Assembly (NCBI GenBank): GCA_019638835.1
Contig: JAHBTC010000013.1
Location: forward strand, 1 to 38,609
DNA: 38,609 bases
Direction of reading: 5' to 3'
Source of the DNA: Fimbriimonadaceae bacterium
GTDB taxonomy: Bacteria > Armatimonadota > Fimbriimonadia > Fimbriimonadales > Fimbriimonadaceae
Numbering within the stretch: the stretch's first letter is position 1; every line of letters starts with the position of its first letter. Shown here piece after piece: positions 7,602-15,887 of the stretch. A program made the translations under genes and the position numbers. The notes beneath the pieces were generated by a model, which was not told where the DNA came from, ran no database searches, and was given only the letters and a program-made list of their open reading frames with translations.

Positions 7602-8060
7602 TCAGAAACGAAGCGGGGCATCACGACCCGCTTCTTTTTCGCGTTCGGCGAGGCGAGCAGAGAACCGGCGAAACACAGTCCAGTAAACACCCGGTTTGTC
7701 GAGATTGACCCAAAAGTTCTCGCTTCGATCCACGAGGGCGACGTAGTAGCCAAACATGTAGTGCGCCACTTGGATTGAAAGGGCGCCGCTATTCACCATC
7801 AACGCAATCTCTTCGAAGAAGCCGACGAGATTTCGGCGATCTTGCACCTGTGCGCCCGCGAGGGCGGGATCATCGGTGGCAAGCAAGTTGAGGAGGTTTC
7901 GGAACGTGGTGTCCTCTAAGAACCGCCGCCGCATCTCAACAAAGTTCTGGATCCGTTGGATTCGGGTTTGCCGTACGTACTGAACGACACCCGTGGCGAA
8001 GGTGATGAACGCCACAAGTCCGGCGACGACAATGGAGATGTCCTTGACCGTGCTGAGCAC
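7602..8060 (-). CDS. Membrane-anchored protein of unknown function
   Basis: A 152-residue protein I do not recognise. One hydrophobic segment at about residues 8-28 (ISIVVAGLVAFITFATGVVQ) is followed by a basic, helical cytoplasmic-type region: RIQRIQNFVEMRRRFLEDTTFRN..., then FFEEIALMVNSGALS and HYMFGYYVALV. The layout resembles DUF4760-like small membrane proteins, but I cannot confirm that. The start codon is GTG 8060, supported by CACAAT ending 6 nt upstream. Its last ten or so codons contain the terminator stem of the convergent prepilin-like gene. It lies downstream of tRNA-Pro on the same strand. Confidence 0.7.
   Translation of the reverse strand: MLSTVKDISIVVAGLVAFITFATGVVQYVRQTRIQRIQNFVEMRRRFLEDTTFRNLLNLLATDDPALAGAQVQDRRNLVGFFEEIALMVNSGALSIQVAHYMFGYYVALVDRSENFWVNLDKPGVYWTVFRRFSARLAEREKEAGRDAPLRF
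7610..7639 (+). terminator. Rho-independent terminator of the prepilin-like gene, inside the opposing gene
   Basis: Perfect 8-bp stem GAAGCGGG (7610-7617) / CCCGCTTC (7627-7634) with a 9-nt loop, followed by TTTTT (7635-7639). It lies 23 nt after the prepilin-like stop and overlaps the 3' coding end of the minus-strand gene 7602-8060. Confidence 0.85.
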
Positions 8061-8066
8061 CCTGGA

Positions 8067-8072
8067 ATTGTG
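8067..8072 (-). promoter_or_regulatory. -10-like CACAAT, leaderless arrangement
   Basis: CACAAT on the minus strand ends 6 nt before the GTG start at 8060. It matches TATAAT at 4 of 6 positions. Confidence 0.35.
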
Positions 8073-8125
8073 AAGGGTTTCAACTTGGATGAGACGAGTC
8101 CTTCGGGCAGAATGGGAGTGAATTT

Positions 8126-8203
8126 TGGTCGGAGCGGCGAGATTCGAACTCGCGACCTCATACCCCCCAGATATGCGCGCTAACCAAACTGCGCTACGCC
8201 CCG
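8126..8203 (-). tRNA. tRNA-Pro (GGG)
   Basis: A 78-nt tRNA on the minus strand with encoded CCA. Acceptor CGGGGCG pairs with CGCTCCG; discriminator A. Anticodon arm CATAT/GTATG with loop CTGGGGG gives anticodon GGG. T-arm GCGAG TTCGAAT CTCGC. A TAGAAT hexamer (8214-8219, minus strand) lies 10 nt upstream as the likely -10. Confidence 0.95.
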
Positions 8204-8213
8204 ACGAACCTTC

Positions 8214-8219
8214 ATTCTA
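8214..8219 (-). promoter_or_regulatory. -10 element of tRNA-Pro(GGG) promoter
   Basis: TAGAAT on the minus strand, 10 nt upstream of the mature 5' end. Confidence 0.55.
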
Positions 8220-8247
8220 CTCCCTCTCAGCGACTTCTCTCGGGGCC

Positions 8248-8290
8248 AAAAGAAATCGGCCCCGACCCCCATATTGTGAGGTCAGGGCCG
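8248..8290 (-). terminator. Rho-independent terminator of the Ig/TPR gene (minus), with a nested plus-strand stem
   Basis: On the minus strand, CGGCCCTGACC (8290-8280) pairs with GGTCGGGGCCG (8267-8257) in an 11-bp stem with one T-G pair, followed by ATTTCTTTT (8256-8248). An alternative perfect 7-bp stem, CGGGGCC (8241-8247) / GGCCCCG (8258-8264), shares one arm. It sits 14 nt beyond the stop of the 8304-9971 gene. Confidence 0.8.
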
Positions 8291-8303
8291 AGTCTCGTAG
8301 AAC

Positions 8304-9971
8304 TTAGCCGCGAGCCGCCGCGCGTCCCGGAGGAACGAGCCACGGCATTCGACCAGAGAGATACATGTACCGGAAGGCCGCCGTTCCACCGGGCGCCGGT
8401 TGGCCAACCAGATTCTTGTCCAACGTTCCAATCATTTCCATGATGGCTCGTGCGTCAGTCGAACGGTTGTTCATCGCAAGTGCACCAGCGTAGGCGTACT
8501 GACCGGGCGCATATTGCGGCGCGGCTTGAGCCGCTGCACGGCCCCACTTGTAGGCGTCCTCGCGGTTGTTGTCTTCTAGGGCCATGACAGCCAGAAGAGT
8601 GAGCGCTTCGAACGACTCGGGTCGAGCTTCAATAGCGGCTTCGGCGAGTGCCTTGGCCAACGCTTTTTGACGCGGGGCCACATCACCACCCGCCGTGTAC
8701 GAGTATGCATAGGCTTGCATGGCTCGCTCAATCAACAGTTCCGGGCTACCCGGATCGCTGAGAACCGTGAGTTCCCAGGCTTTGCGACTGGCTTCAGGAT
8801 CGCGGGCCAGCGAAAGAGCGATGATTCGGTAGTAGTCAGCGATGATGCTTGGGCCGCCCACCGAGCGCAGTTCGTTCGTGAGTTCGCCGAAGCCGCGCAT
8901 ATTGTTGCGTCGGAGGGCGAGCCAGACTTGGGCACTCTTGACGCCGAGATTATTCGGGCCACCGAACAACGCCTCCTTCTCGGAGGCTTCACTCATTGCC
9001 GTGTTGCCACCGACTTGCGAGATCACCGCGTCAAGCGCATAGGTGTAGGCGTCTGCGCCGCCGGCATCCTTCGCTTTCTTGACCGCTTCTGCGGCGTCGG
9101 TCCAGCGGGCCGATCGAATGTAGGCATAAATGAGTCGGTTATTGACTTCAGGGTTTCCGGGATTCGAGCGGAACTTGGCTTCCAATTGCGAGATCGCCAG
9201 CGAATACCGCCGTGCATCAATCAGAGCGTCCACCAAATCCATGGATTCGGGGTTGCTGGCCTGCAAGGCGCTGATGCGATTCTCTGAGAGAGTTCGCTGA
9301 GCGGACGCTGCGCTCTTGAAAGCGTTCCTAACACTGGATATCGTTGCATCCCAGTCGCCTGTGCCTCTTTCTAAAGCAAGGAATCCACGACGCAAGTTCA
9401 CGCCGCCGAGAAGTGCGAGTCCGCCCGAGTTATTGGGGTCGCTCGCGACCACATCTTCGGCGTACTTTTGGGCGAGGTCGAGGGTGCCCATGCTGAGATG
9501 CGAGCGCGAAAGGAGTAATCGCGCATCGTTGTTTTCGGGCTCAATCTTGATCGCTACGCGACCGTGATAGATGGCCTCGGCATACTTGCCATCGTTCATC
9601 AACTCTTGGCCCATAGAAACGTGGCGCGCGGCCCCTAGTGCCATGCCGTTGTCCACCCTGAGTTTGAGAATCGCTTTGGCGGAACCACCTTCGCTGTCGT
9701 ATGCGGCGAAGGTGACTTCAATCGGGCCGTCGTCTTCAGTCAGCGAGTCTATCGAGAACTGATAAGGCGTGCTCTGGTCGGTGTCGCGCAGGTCGCTGCC
9801 GACATAAAACTCAACGCTCGTGATGAGGTTGTCCGATTCGGCTTCGACTTCGAACGTGACGTCACCCTTGATCGAATCGCCGTTCTTATAGTTCGTCTTG
9901 ATTGTGACCGCCGCCATTGCGGGGGCAACAAGAAGCCAGGAAAGTAGGGGTAGAAGAAGTCGCTTGCTCAT
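8304..9971 (-). CDS. Exported protein with Ig-like domain and TPR repeats
   Basis: A 555-residue protein. Signal peptide MSKRLLLPLLSWLLVAPAMA, then an Ig-like beta-sandwich of about 90 residues (TNYKNGDSIKGDVTFEVEAE, SVEFYVGSDLRDTDQSTPYQ) of the bacterial Big_9 type often found in surface proteins. The remainder is helical TPR-like repeats: MNDGKYAEAIYHGRVAIKIE, LARDPEASRKAWELTVLSDP and ALEDNNREDAYKWGRAAAQA with the usual A/G/Y/P spacing. TPR arrays mediate protein-protein contacts, so it is probably a periplasmic or envelope scaffold. ATG 9971 is preferred over ATG 9995 because it gives a standard signal peptide. It ends in a strong terminator. The P-II-like gene is upstream on the same strand, 51 nt away. 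Confidence 0.85.
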   Translation of the reverse strand: MSKRLLLPLLSWLLVAPAMAAVTIKTNYKNGDSIKGDVTFEVEAESDNLITSVEFYVGSDLRDTDQSTPYQFSIDSLTEDDGPIEVTFAAYDSEGGSAKAILKLRVDNGMALGAARHVSMGQELMNDGKYAEAIYHGRVAIKIEPENNDARLLLSRSHLSMGTLDLAQKYAEDVVASDPNNSGGLALLGGVNLRRGFLALERGTGDWDATISSVRNAFKSAASAQRTLSENRISALQASNPESMDLVDALIDARRYSLAISQLEAKFRSNPGNPEVNNRLIYAYIRSARWTDAAEAVKKAKDAGGADAYTYALDAVISQVGGNTAMSEASEKEALFGGPNNLGVKSAQVWLALRRNNMRGFGELTNELRSVGGPSIIADYYRIIALSLARDPEASRKAWELTVLSDPGSPELLIERAMQAYAYSYTAGGDVAPRQKALAKALAEAAIEARPESFEALTLLAVMALEDNNREDAYKWGRAAAQAAPQYAPGQYAYAGALAMNNRSTDARAIMEMIGTLDKNLVGQPAPGGTAAFRYMYLSGRMPWLVPPGRAAARG

Positions 9972-10022
9972 GGGATCGCCCAGACTCTGAGCCATTATGA
10001 CGTTTCTACGGCAAAAGGGGGT

Positions 10023-10361
10023 TCATAGAGCGTCCATCCCCGCTTCACCCGTGCGAATCCGGTGGGCCTGATTGACTTTTTCTACAAATATTTTGCCGTC
10101 ACCCGGTTCTCCGGTTTGTGCGGCGCGTTGAATTGCGGCGAGAACGGTCTCTTGCTTCTCGAGTTCGACCACTACCTCGACGCGGGCCCGAACCGGAAGC
10201 GCAATCAGCACGGCTTGACCAGCGAATTCCACTGTTTGCTCAGGATGATTACCCCTTCCCCTCGCTTCGCTAACGGTCATTCCTGTCACACCTTGTGCGG
10301 CAATCGCACTCTTTACTTCTTCCAATCGGTGCGGCCGGACGAACGCGGTGATACGGACCAT
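10023..10361 (-). CDS. P-II family signalling protein, atypical T-loop
   Basis: A 112-residue homologue of the P-II regulators (GlnB/GlnK), trimeric sensors of ATP/ADP and 2-oxoglutarate. The N-terminal MVRITAFVRPHRLEEVKSAI and ITGMTV-like VTGMTVSEARGRG are typical, and the C-terminal GDGKIFVEKVNQAHRIRTGE matches the nucleotide-binding signature. The T-loop differs. Where E. coli GlnB has GFGRQKGH...Y51, this protein has GRGNHPEQTVEFAGQAV: no tyrosine for uridylylation and His in place of Gln39. ATG 10361 follows the deoB stop by 2 nt, so translation is probably coupled to deoB. No amtB, glnA or glnD is nearby. It may be a P-II-like protein with another partner. Confidence 0.85.
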   Translation of the reverse strand: MVRITAFVRPHRLEEVKSAIAAQGVTGMTVSEARGRGNHPEQTVEFAGQAVLIALPVRARVEVVVELEKQETVLAAIQRAAQTGEPGDGKIFVEKVNQAHRIRTGEAGMDAL

Positions 10362-10363
10362 GC

Positions 10364-11470
10364 TCACGGAAGATCGCCGCCTTCCAGCCAACGTAATACG
10401 GTCTGACCGACAATCTCAAAGCCCTCAATGTCCCCTCGGTCACCGGGAGGCACGGCTGAGTTGATCATTACAAAGGGTACGAACTCCCGGGTGTGATCTG
10501 TGCTCTCGTCGGTCGGATCGTTGCCGTGGTCGGCGGTCAAAATCAAGAGGTCGTCCTCGCCGAGCCAAGACTGGATCTGCCCGAGCATTTCATCGAACTC
10601 TACGAGGCACTGGGCAAATCCTCGCGGGTCATTGCGGTGCCCGAACTTCATGTCGAAATCTTCAAAGTTTGCAAAGATGAAGGGAGCGGTCTCTAGAACC
10701 GCCATCTGTAAAGCTTTGAAGTGCTGCGGGTTGCTCTGGGTGCGCTTGACCTCCATAAATCCGCGCTGGTCAAACAACTCTGGAACCACGCCAATCCCGA
10801 GAACCGGACCAAACTTCTCGTTGATTTCGTCCACCACGTTTTCGGGCGGTGCAATTGGAAAGTCGCGGCGTCGCTCAGTTCGGTGATACGCGCCCGGCTC
10901 TCCAGTGAACGGGCGGGCGATCACCCGTTGGACATCGGTGATGCCGCGCGCGACCTGACACCATTCGTAGAGAGTCTCCACCGGTACAGTCCCCTCGTGG
11001 GCCGCGATCTGGAACACACTATCCGCACTGGTGTAGACGATCGGTCGCCCCGTTTCCTGATGTTCCTCCCCTAGTTCGGCAATGATTTCGGTGCCACTAG
11101 CCGCGCGGTTTCCGAGAATCGATCGCCCGATTCCGTGAACGAACGCCGCTACCGTATCCTTAGAGAACCCGTGCGGAAAAGTTGGAAACGCCTTTGTCAC
11201 CCGCGCGCCCATCATCTCCCAGTGGCCCGTCACACTGTCCTTGCCTTGGCCCATTGGCTGAAGTCGCCCGTACGCGGCATTCTTCGCAGGGGCTAATCCG
11301 GTACTGGAGAGAAATCCGCAATCCGCTAGATTCGGGCACGAATCAAGTGGATGCAGGGCATGAATGTTCTTCAGAGTGGCGTTTGCCGGGGAGTCTCCAA
11401 AGTCCGCCGCATCCGGGGCCGCTCCCGCCCCACATCCGTCGAGAACGATGACGATGGCGCGGCGTGGCAT
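10364..11470 (-). CDS. deoB: Phosphopentomutase
   Basis: A 368-residue enzyme of the alkaline-phosphatase superfamily that interconverts ribose 1-phosphate or deoxyribose 1-phosphate with the 5-phosphates. Metal-binding and catalytic motifs: IVIVLDGCGAGAAPDA, GKDSVTGHWEMMG (phosphorylated Thr region), FEDFDMKFGHRNDP, ILTADHGNDPTDESTDHTRE. Length is slightly below the usual ~390-400 residues. The ATG at 11470 directly precedes PRRAIVIVLDG; TACCCT ends 7 nt upstream and there is no Shine-Dalgarno sequence. The downstream P-II-like gene begins 2 nt after its stop. A DeoC-like aldolase, the next step in deoxyribose catabolism, lies 4 kb away but not in the same operon. Confidence 0.95.
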   Translation of the reverse strand: MPRRAIVIVLDGCGAGAAPDAADFGDSPANATLKNIHALHPLDSCPNLADCGFLSSTGLAPAKNAAYGRLQPMGQGKDSVTGHWEMMGARVTKAFPTFPHGFSKDTVAAFVHGIGRSILGNRAASGTEIIAELGEEHQETGRPIVYTSADSVFQIAAHEGTVPVETLYEWCQVARGITDVQRVIARPFTGEPGAYHRTERRRDFPIAPPENVVDEINEKFGPVLGIGVVPELFDQRGFMEVKRTQSNPQHFKALQMAVLETAPFIFANFEDFDMKFGHRNDPRGFAQCLVEFDEMLGQIQSWLGEDDLLILTADHGNDPTDESTDHTREFVPFVMINSAVPPGDRGDIEGFEIVGQTVLRWLEGGDLP

Positions 11471-11477
11471 AGGGGAT

Positions 11478-11483
11478 AGGGTA
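11478..11483 (-). promoter_or_regulatory. -10-like TACCCT, leaderless arrangement
   Basis: TACCCT on the minus strand ends 7 nt before the deoB ATG. Confidence 0.4.
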
Positions 11484-11501
11484 CTTCAATCAGAGACTGA
11501 C

Positions 11502-14390
11502 CTACTTCACGCCGACTTTGCCAGCGGTGAGGTGCGGCGATAAGAACCGCGCCGTCGGCGCGGTCTTCTTCTTCACAAGGTCCTCCGGCGAGCCCGCGAA
11601 AACGACCTCTCCGCCGCCGCTTCCTCCGTCAGGCCCCATCTCTACAATCCAGTCTGCCGTTTTGATGACGTCGAGGTTGTGCTCAATCACGATCACCGTG
11701 TTCCCCGCATCCACCAATCGATGCAAGACGAGGAGTAATCGTCGAACATCTTCGAAGTGCAGCCCAGTTGTGGGCTCATCAAGAATGTAGAGCGTGCGAC
11801 CCGTCGCCCGCTTGCTCAGCTCCTCGGCTAGTTTCACGCGCTGGGCTTCCCCGCCCGAAAGCGTGGTCGCGGGTTGTCCCATCCGCACATACCCGAGCCC
11901 CACGTCAAGCAACGTCGCTAGCTTCCGATGGATCTTCGGGATCGGCGAGAAGAACTCCGTTGCCTCCTCAATGGTCATCTCCAACACATCGGCGATAGAC
12001 TTCCCTTTGTATTTGACCTCCAGCGTTTCACGGTTGTAGCGCTTGCCTTTGCAAATCTCGCACGGAACGTAAACATCGGGCAGGAAGTGCATCTCGATCT
12101 TGATGATGCCGTCACCCTTACAGGCCTCACATCGTCCGCCTTTAACATTGAAGCTGAACCGCCCCTGAGTGTATCCCCGCATCTTTGAATCCGGGGTCAT
12201 CGAGAAAAGGTTACGGATCATGTCGAACGTGCCGGTGTAGGTCGCGGGATTGCTTCGCGGAGTCCGACCGATCGGTGACTGATTGATATCGATCACCTTG
12301 TCAAACTGTTGCACCCCATCGATGCTTTGATGTGGTTCCCATACGGTTCGTGTACCGAAGAGTTCATACATCATCCGGGGGAATAACGTGTCTTGAATTA
12401 ACGTACTTTTCCCGCTCCCACTTACTCCAGTGATGGCCACAAAGCAGCCGAGCGGGAACGAGACATCCACTTCCTTCAAGTTGTGCCCTTTCGCCCCTCT
12501 TAGCGTGAGCCAGCCCGGAATCGCCTCCTTCTTGGGAACTGGTGCTTGAGGCGTACGGCGCTTCGTCGGAACTTCGATCCGCTCGTCGCCGCGCAAGAAT
12601 CGCGCCGTTGGCGAGTCCTGTTTGATGAACTGACTCCAAGTGCCCTCGTTGACCACGTAGCCGCCGTGCTCTCCTGCGCCAGGGCCGAGGTCAATCAGCC
12701 AATCTGCCGCCCGCATGGTGTCTTCGTCGTGCTCGACGACCAATACCGTGTTTCCAAGATCACGGAGGCGATGCAACGTGCCAATCAGTCTCTCGTTGTC
12801 CCGCTGGTGCAAGCCGATGCTGGGTTCATCAAGCACATAGAGACAACCCATGAGTCCGCTTCCAATCTGGGTGGCAAGGCGGATGCGTTGTGCTTCCCCA
12901 CCCGCAAGTGTGGTCGCTGAGCGCTCCAAGTTGAGGTAACCAAGTCCAACGTCGAACAGAAACCGCAGCCGTTCGGTGATCTCTTTGATGGCGCGCTCAC
13001 CAATCGAAATTTGACGATCAGAGAGTTGGTCCGGCAGTTCTTCGAACCACGCGAGGGCGTCGCGGACGCTTAGCGCGGCCACTTGACTGATCGTTTGCTC
13101 GTGAAGCCGTACGGTCAGCGACTCGGGCTTCAACCGCTGGCCACCGCAGGCCGGACATGGGCGGGTACTCATGTACTGCTGAAGGTCGTTGCGCACCCAT
13201 TCGCTCTCGGTTGCTTCGTACTTTTTGCGCAGAACCCCGATAACGCCATTCCAGGATGTGTTGAACTTTCGGGTGCCTTTGCCGTACTGCACTTCAACGG
13301 TTACCGGTTCATCCAAGCCTTCCCAAATCGGGGCCATCTGGTCTTCCGTTAGTTCGCTTACCGGAAGCGCGGAATCGAATCCTAACTTTCGTCCAACGGC
13401 GTCCAGAACTTGCGGCCACCAATCCTTGACTTCCCCTGATTTATATACAAACGGTTTGATGGCTCCGTCTCTCAGCGGAAGCGATGGGTCGGGGATGATC
13501 AAATCCGGGTCGAACTCGGTCTTTGTGCCAAGGCCCGAGCACTCCGGACAAGCCCCGTACGGCGAGTTGAACGAAAACATGCGCGGTTCCAATTCCGGCA
13601 ATGTGAACCCCGAAACTGGGCACGAGTAATGCTCGCTGTAGATCTCGTCGTGCGGTTCCTTCACATCCGGTTCCTGCACAGTTACGGTCACAAGCCCCTT
13701 CGCCAATTTTAGGGAAGTCTCGATGCTGTCTGTTAAGCGGCGCTGAACCCCTTCCTTCAGGACGATGCGATCCACAACAACTTCAATCGTGTGTTGCTCG
13801 TACCGCGCCATCGGGATGTCATCGTTCAGGTCATACACCTCGCCGTCCACCCGCACGCGAACAAATCCCTGAGCCTGAATCTCCTTTAGGTCCTTCTGAT
13901 AGGTGCCCTTTCGTCCGCGCACCACGGGGGCCAACACTTGCAGTTTCGTCCCTTCCGGCATCTTGAGAAGCCGGTCCACGATCTCATCGGGAGTTTGGCG
14001 ACTGATCGGCAAGCCAGTGGTTGGCGAATACGGGATGCCGACCCGCGCATACAAGACGCGCATGTAGTCGTAAATTTCGGTGACTGTACCGACGGTCGAG
14101 CGTGGATTTCGACTCGTGCTTTTCTGATCAATTGAGATGGCCGGGCTCAATCCCTCAACGTGATCCACGTTCGGTTTGTCCATCTGCCCAAGGAACTGGC
14201 GGGCGTATGAGCTTAGACTCTCCACATATCTTCGCTGTCCCTCCGCGAAGATCGTGTCGAACGCCAAACTTGATTTTCCGGACCCACTCAGGCCCGTGAT
14301 CACCACAAGTTTGTTCCTCGGAATCTCGACCGTTATGTTTTTGAGGTTGTTCTCGCGCGCTCCGACGACGACGATCTTCTCCATATCCAT
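11502..14390 (-). CDS. uvrA: Excinuclease ABC subunit A
   Basis: A 962-residue DNA damage sensor of nucleotide excision repair, a tandem ABC ATPase. First Walker [21 protein letters not shown]; first signature [20 protein letters not shown] and Walker [16 protein letters not shown]. Second Walker [12 protein letters not shown]; signature [17 protein letters not shown] and [15 protein letters not shown]. The late zinc module CEACKGDG...[10 protein letters not shown] has all four cysteines. The earlier one reads CPVSG...CPECSG, with Ser where many UvrA proteins have the second Cys, and the stretch after ARVGIP is Cys-free (YSPTTG). ATG 14390 is chosen; ATG 14384 and TTG 14396 are close alternatives. 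I see no convincing LexA box upstream. Divergent from a lipoprotein gene. Confidence 0.97.
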   Translation of the reverse strand: MDMEKIVVVGARENNLKNITVEIPRNKLVVITGLSGSGKSSLAFDTIFAEGQRRYVESLSSYARQFLGQMDKPNVDHVEGLSPAISIDQKSTSRNPRSTVGTVTEIYDYMRVLYARVGIPYSPTTGLPISRQTPDEIVDRLLKMPEGTKLQVLAPVVRGRKGTYQKDLKEIQAQGFVRVRVDGEVYDLNDDIPMARYEQHTIEVVVDRIVLKEGVQRRLTDSIETSLKLAKGLVTVTVQEPDVKEPHDEIYSEHYSCPVSGFTLPELEPRMFSFNSPYGACPECSGLGTKTEFDPDLIIPDPSLPLRDGAIKPFVYKSGEVKDWWPQVLDAVGRKLGFDSALPVSELTEDQMAPIWEGLDEPVTVEVQYGKGTRKFNTSWNGVIGVLRKKYEATESEWVRNDLQQYMSTRPCPACGGQRLKPESLTVRLHEQTISQVAALSVRDALAWFEELPDQLSDRQISIGERAIKEITERLRFLFDVGLGYLNLERSATTLAGGEAQRIRLATQIGSGLMGCLYVLDEPSIGLHQRDNERLIGTLHRLRDLGNTVLVVEHDEDTMRAADWLIDLGPGAGEHGGYVVNEGTWSQFIKQDSPTARFLRGDERIEVPTKRRTPQAPVPKKEAIPGWLTLRGAKGHNLKEVDVSFPLGCFVAITGVSGSGKSTLIQDTLFPRMMYELFGTRTVWEPHQSIDGVQQFDKVIDINQSPIGRTPRSNPATYTGTFDMIRNLFSMTPDSKMRGYTQGRFSFNVKGGRCEACKGDGIIKIEMHFLPDVYVPCEICKGKRYNRETLEVKYKGKSIADVLEMTIEEATEFFSPIPKIHRKLATLLDVGLGYVRMGQPATTLSGGEAQRVKLAEELSKRATGRTLYILDEPTTGLHFEDVRRLLLVLHRLVDAGNTVIVIEHNLDVIKTADWIVEMGPDGGSGGGEVVFAGSPEDLVKKKTAPTARFLSPHLTAGKVGVK

Positions 14391-14482
14391 TCGCAAACCT
14401 GTAGACAGTTGTTACCCTGTTTACGGCTCTCGATTCAAGGGAGAAGCATCCAAAAAGGGCCAAAAACTTCTACGTCAGAGAG

Positions 14483-14488
14483 TAGGAT
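14483..14488 (+). promoter_or_regulatory. -10-like TAGGAT, leaderless arrangement
   Basis: TAGGAT ends 6 nt before the lipoprotein ATG at 14495. The AGGA inside it could alternatively act as a weak Shine-Dalgarno sequence. Confidence 0.4.
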
Positions 14489-14494
14489 AGCGGT

Positions 14495-14848
14495 ATGCGA
14501 ACGCTGGGTCTGTTGCTTTTGGTTCTGGTTGCGGGTCTGATGGGCTGTCAGCCACAAGAGTCAGCGGCAGAAGACGTTCCGGAGACCGAACCGACCGCCC
14601 AAACGCAAACCGCGCCTGACGGCGGCGGCTACATGAACCCGGGGGCGCCACAGGCTCCGACCGGTTCTTCCGGTGGTGTGGGGATCACGACGGCAGGAGC
14701 CGGGGGTCTAGCCCCGGTGACGGGTTCGGATTCGGTCGGCGGCGCCGGAGGCGGAGGAGTGCAACAGGCGGCGAAAGACAGCGCCCGCCGCGCCGCCGAT
14801 CGGGCTGGCTCAATGACGGGCGGTTCGATGGGTTCGACCGGCGAATAA
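14495..14848 (+). CDS. Small putative lipoprotein, Gly/Ala-rich
   Basis: A 117-residue predicted lipoprotein with no recognised domain. The signal sequence MRTLGLLLLVLVAGLMGCQP carries a clear lipobox (LMGC), so Cys18 would be lipidated. The mature part is low complexity: an acidic Glu/Thr/Gln segment (EDVPETEPTAQTQT), then Gly, Ala, Pro and Ser stretches (GGAGGGGVQQAAKDSARRAA) and a C-terminus of MTGGSMGSTGE. It is probably a disordered, membrane-tethered envelope protein. It is a single-gene unit between uvrA and tRNA-Pro. Confidence 0.7.
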   Translation: MRTLGLLLLVLVAGLMGCQPQESAAEDVPETEPTAQTQTAPDGGGYMNPGAPQAPTGSSGGVGITTAGAGGLAPVTGSDSVGGAGGGGVQQAAKDSARRAADRAGSMTGGSMGSTGE

Positions 14849-14918
14849 GCCGCGATGAGTGGGTGCCACTGAGTCAAAAAGTCATCTTTGAGCCCGAGGG
14901 CCGTTGGAAGTAAATGGG

Positions 14919-14995
14919 TGGTCGGGATGACTGGATTCGAACCAGCGACCTCGTCGTCCCGAACGACGCGCTCTACCAAGCTGAGCCACATCCCG
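14919..14995 (-). tRNA. tRNA-Pro (CGG)
   Basis: A 77-nt tRNA on the minus strand with encoded CCA. Acceptor CGGGATG/CATCCCG, discriminator A. Anticodon arm CGTCG/CGACG with loop TTCGGGA gives anticodon CGG. T-arm GCTGG TTCGAAT CCAGT (one G-T pair). This is the second proline isoacceptor in the window. Confidence 0.95.
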
Positions 14996-15006
14996 ATGGG
15001 GCATCA

Positions 15007-15012
15007 AATATA
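15007..15012 (-). promoter_or_regulatory. -10 element of tRNA-Pro(CGG) promoter
   Basis: TATATT on the minus strand, 11 nt upstream of the mature 5' end. Confidence 0.6.
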
Positions 15013-15056
15013 CCCGCGTCGTTGCTTGCTCCACCACGACGCGGGACACCCGACCC

Positions 15057-15887
15057 TCAACCCTCGGCGGGGATCAACCGCGACCGAATCTCGTCCAACA
15101 ATGACTCAGCCCCAATCCGGAACGTATACGGCGAGATCTCTTCAGGCCCCAGCACTGCCGCCGCCAGCCCCCAATACATCGCCGCATCTTCCACCGTCCG
15201 CACCGAGCCGAACGCTTTGAATCCTCGCGTGCGTCCGGTTTGCTCCCGGTAAACCGAAACTGCTTGGAGCATCGCCTCGCTCTGCTCTAGACGCACATCG
15301 GCCCCTTCCCCTTGCGCGGCGTTCACCACGAAGTCTGCCCCAGCGTCAAGGCAGCAGAGCGTTGCCCGGTAGATGGTGCGTCGGTCGCCGATCTCGCTTC
15401 CCGGTAGAACCACCTTGATGGCGCAAGGCGTAGCCGCACGGCGCATCTCCCGCACCCAAGCAGCCAGTGCGCGCCAATCCTGCGAGAAGACCATATACAG
15501 CGGTATCGGGATCTCAATCTCTCGTACGGCCATCGCCGCGCAACTTTTCACGTCTTCAAAAGCGGATTCCATCGCGGAAAGACCGTGGGGATATCCACCC
15601 GCAACCGTGCTCACCTGAATGGACGTGGGTTCCAGTTCCATGCGCGCCGCTACGACCAGCGCTGGGTAGACACAGACGGTGGCCACGGGCTCGGCGTCGC
15701 GTGGGGTTTCCCGGGCAGCGCGGGCAAGGATGATGACCTTGAGCGGGCTGTCGCGGGTGTCGAGCGACGTAACATCCAAGTGACCGTGCAAACGGCGCAA
15801 GAAAGCGTCGTCCACCGAGGCGGGAAAGAACGGCGTCGGCTCTAGAGTCGGGCCGATCTCAATGAGTTCCGTGATCCGCTGATCCAC
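15057..15887 (-). CDS. Deoxyribose-phosphate aldolase-like protein (divergent DeoC)
   Basis: A 276-residue class I aldolase-fold protein of the DeoC family, which in typical members cleaves deoxyribose 5-phosphate to acetaldehyde and glyceraldehyde 3-phosphate. Family landmarks: HLDVTSLDTRDS, ATVCVYPALVVAAR, IQVSTVAGGYPHGLS, IKVVLPGSEIGD (Schiff-base Lys, equivalent to E. coli K167) and GFKAFGSVRTVEDAAMYWGL. The second catalytic lysine (K201 in IKTSTG) is replaced: here DAGADFVVNAAQGEG. The Asp102 region reads REIEIPIPL, with Glu. So it may be a weak or different aldolase. It begins 29 bases inside the upstream membrane-protein gene, indicating one mRNA. Confidence 0.8.
   Translation of the reverse strand: MDQRITELIEIGPTLEPTPFFPASVDDAFLRRLHGHLDVTSLDTRDSPLKVIILARAARETPRDAEPVATVCVYPALVVAARMELEPTSIQVSTVAGGYPHGLSAMESAFEDVKSCAAMAVREIEIPIPLYMVFSQDWRALAAWVREMRRAATPCAIKVVLPGSEIGDRRTIYRATLCCLDAGADFVVNAAQGEGADVRLEQSEAMLQAVSVYREQTGRTRGFKAFGSVRTVEDAAMYWGLAAAVLGPEEISPYTFRIGAESLLDEIRSRLIPAEG

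Noticed and set aside
14391-14494. LexA box upstream of uvrA (CTGT and ACAG near 14401-14412)
   Set aside because: The half-sites are only 2 nt apart and do not match the E. coli (CTGT-N8-ACAG) or Gram-positive (GAAC-N4-GTTC) pattern.
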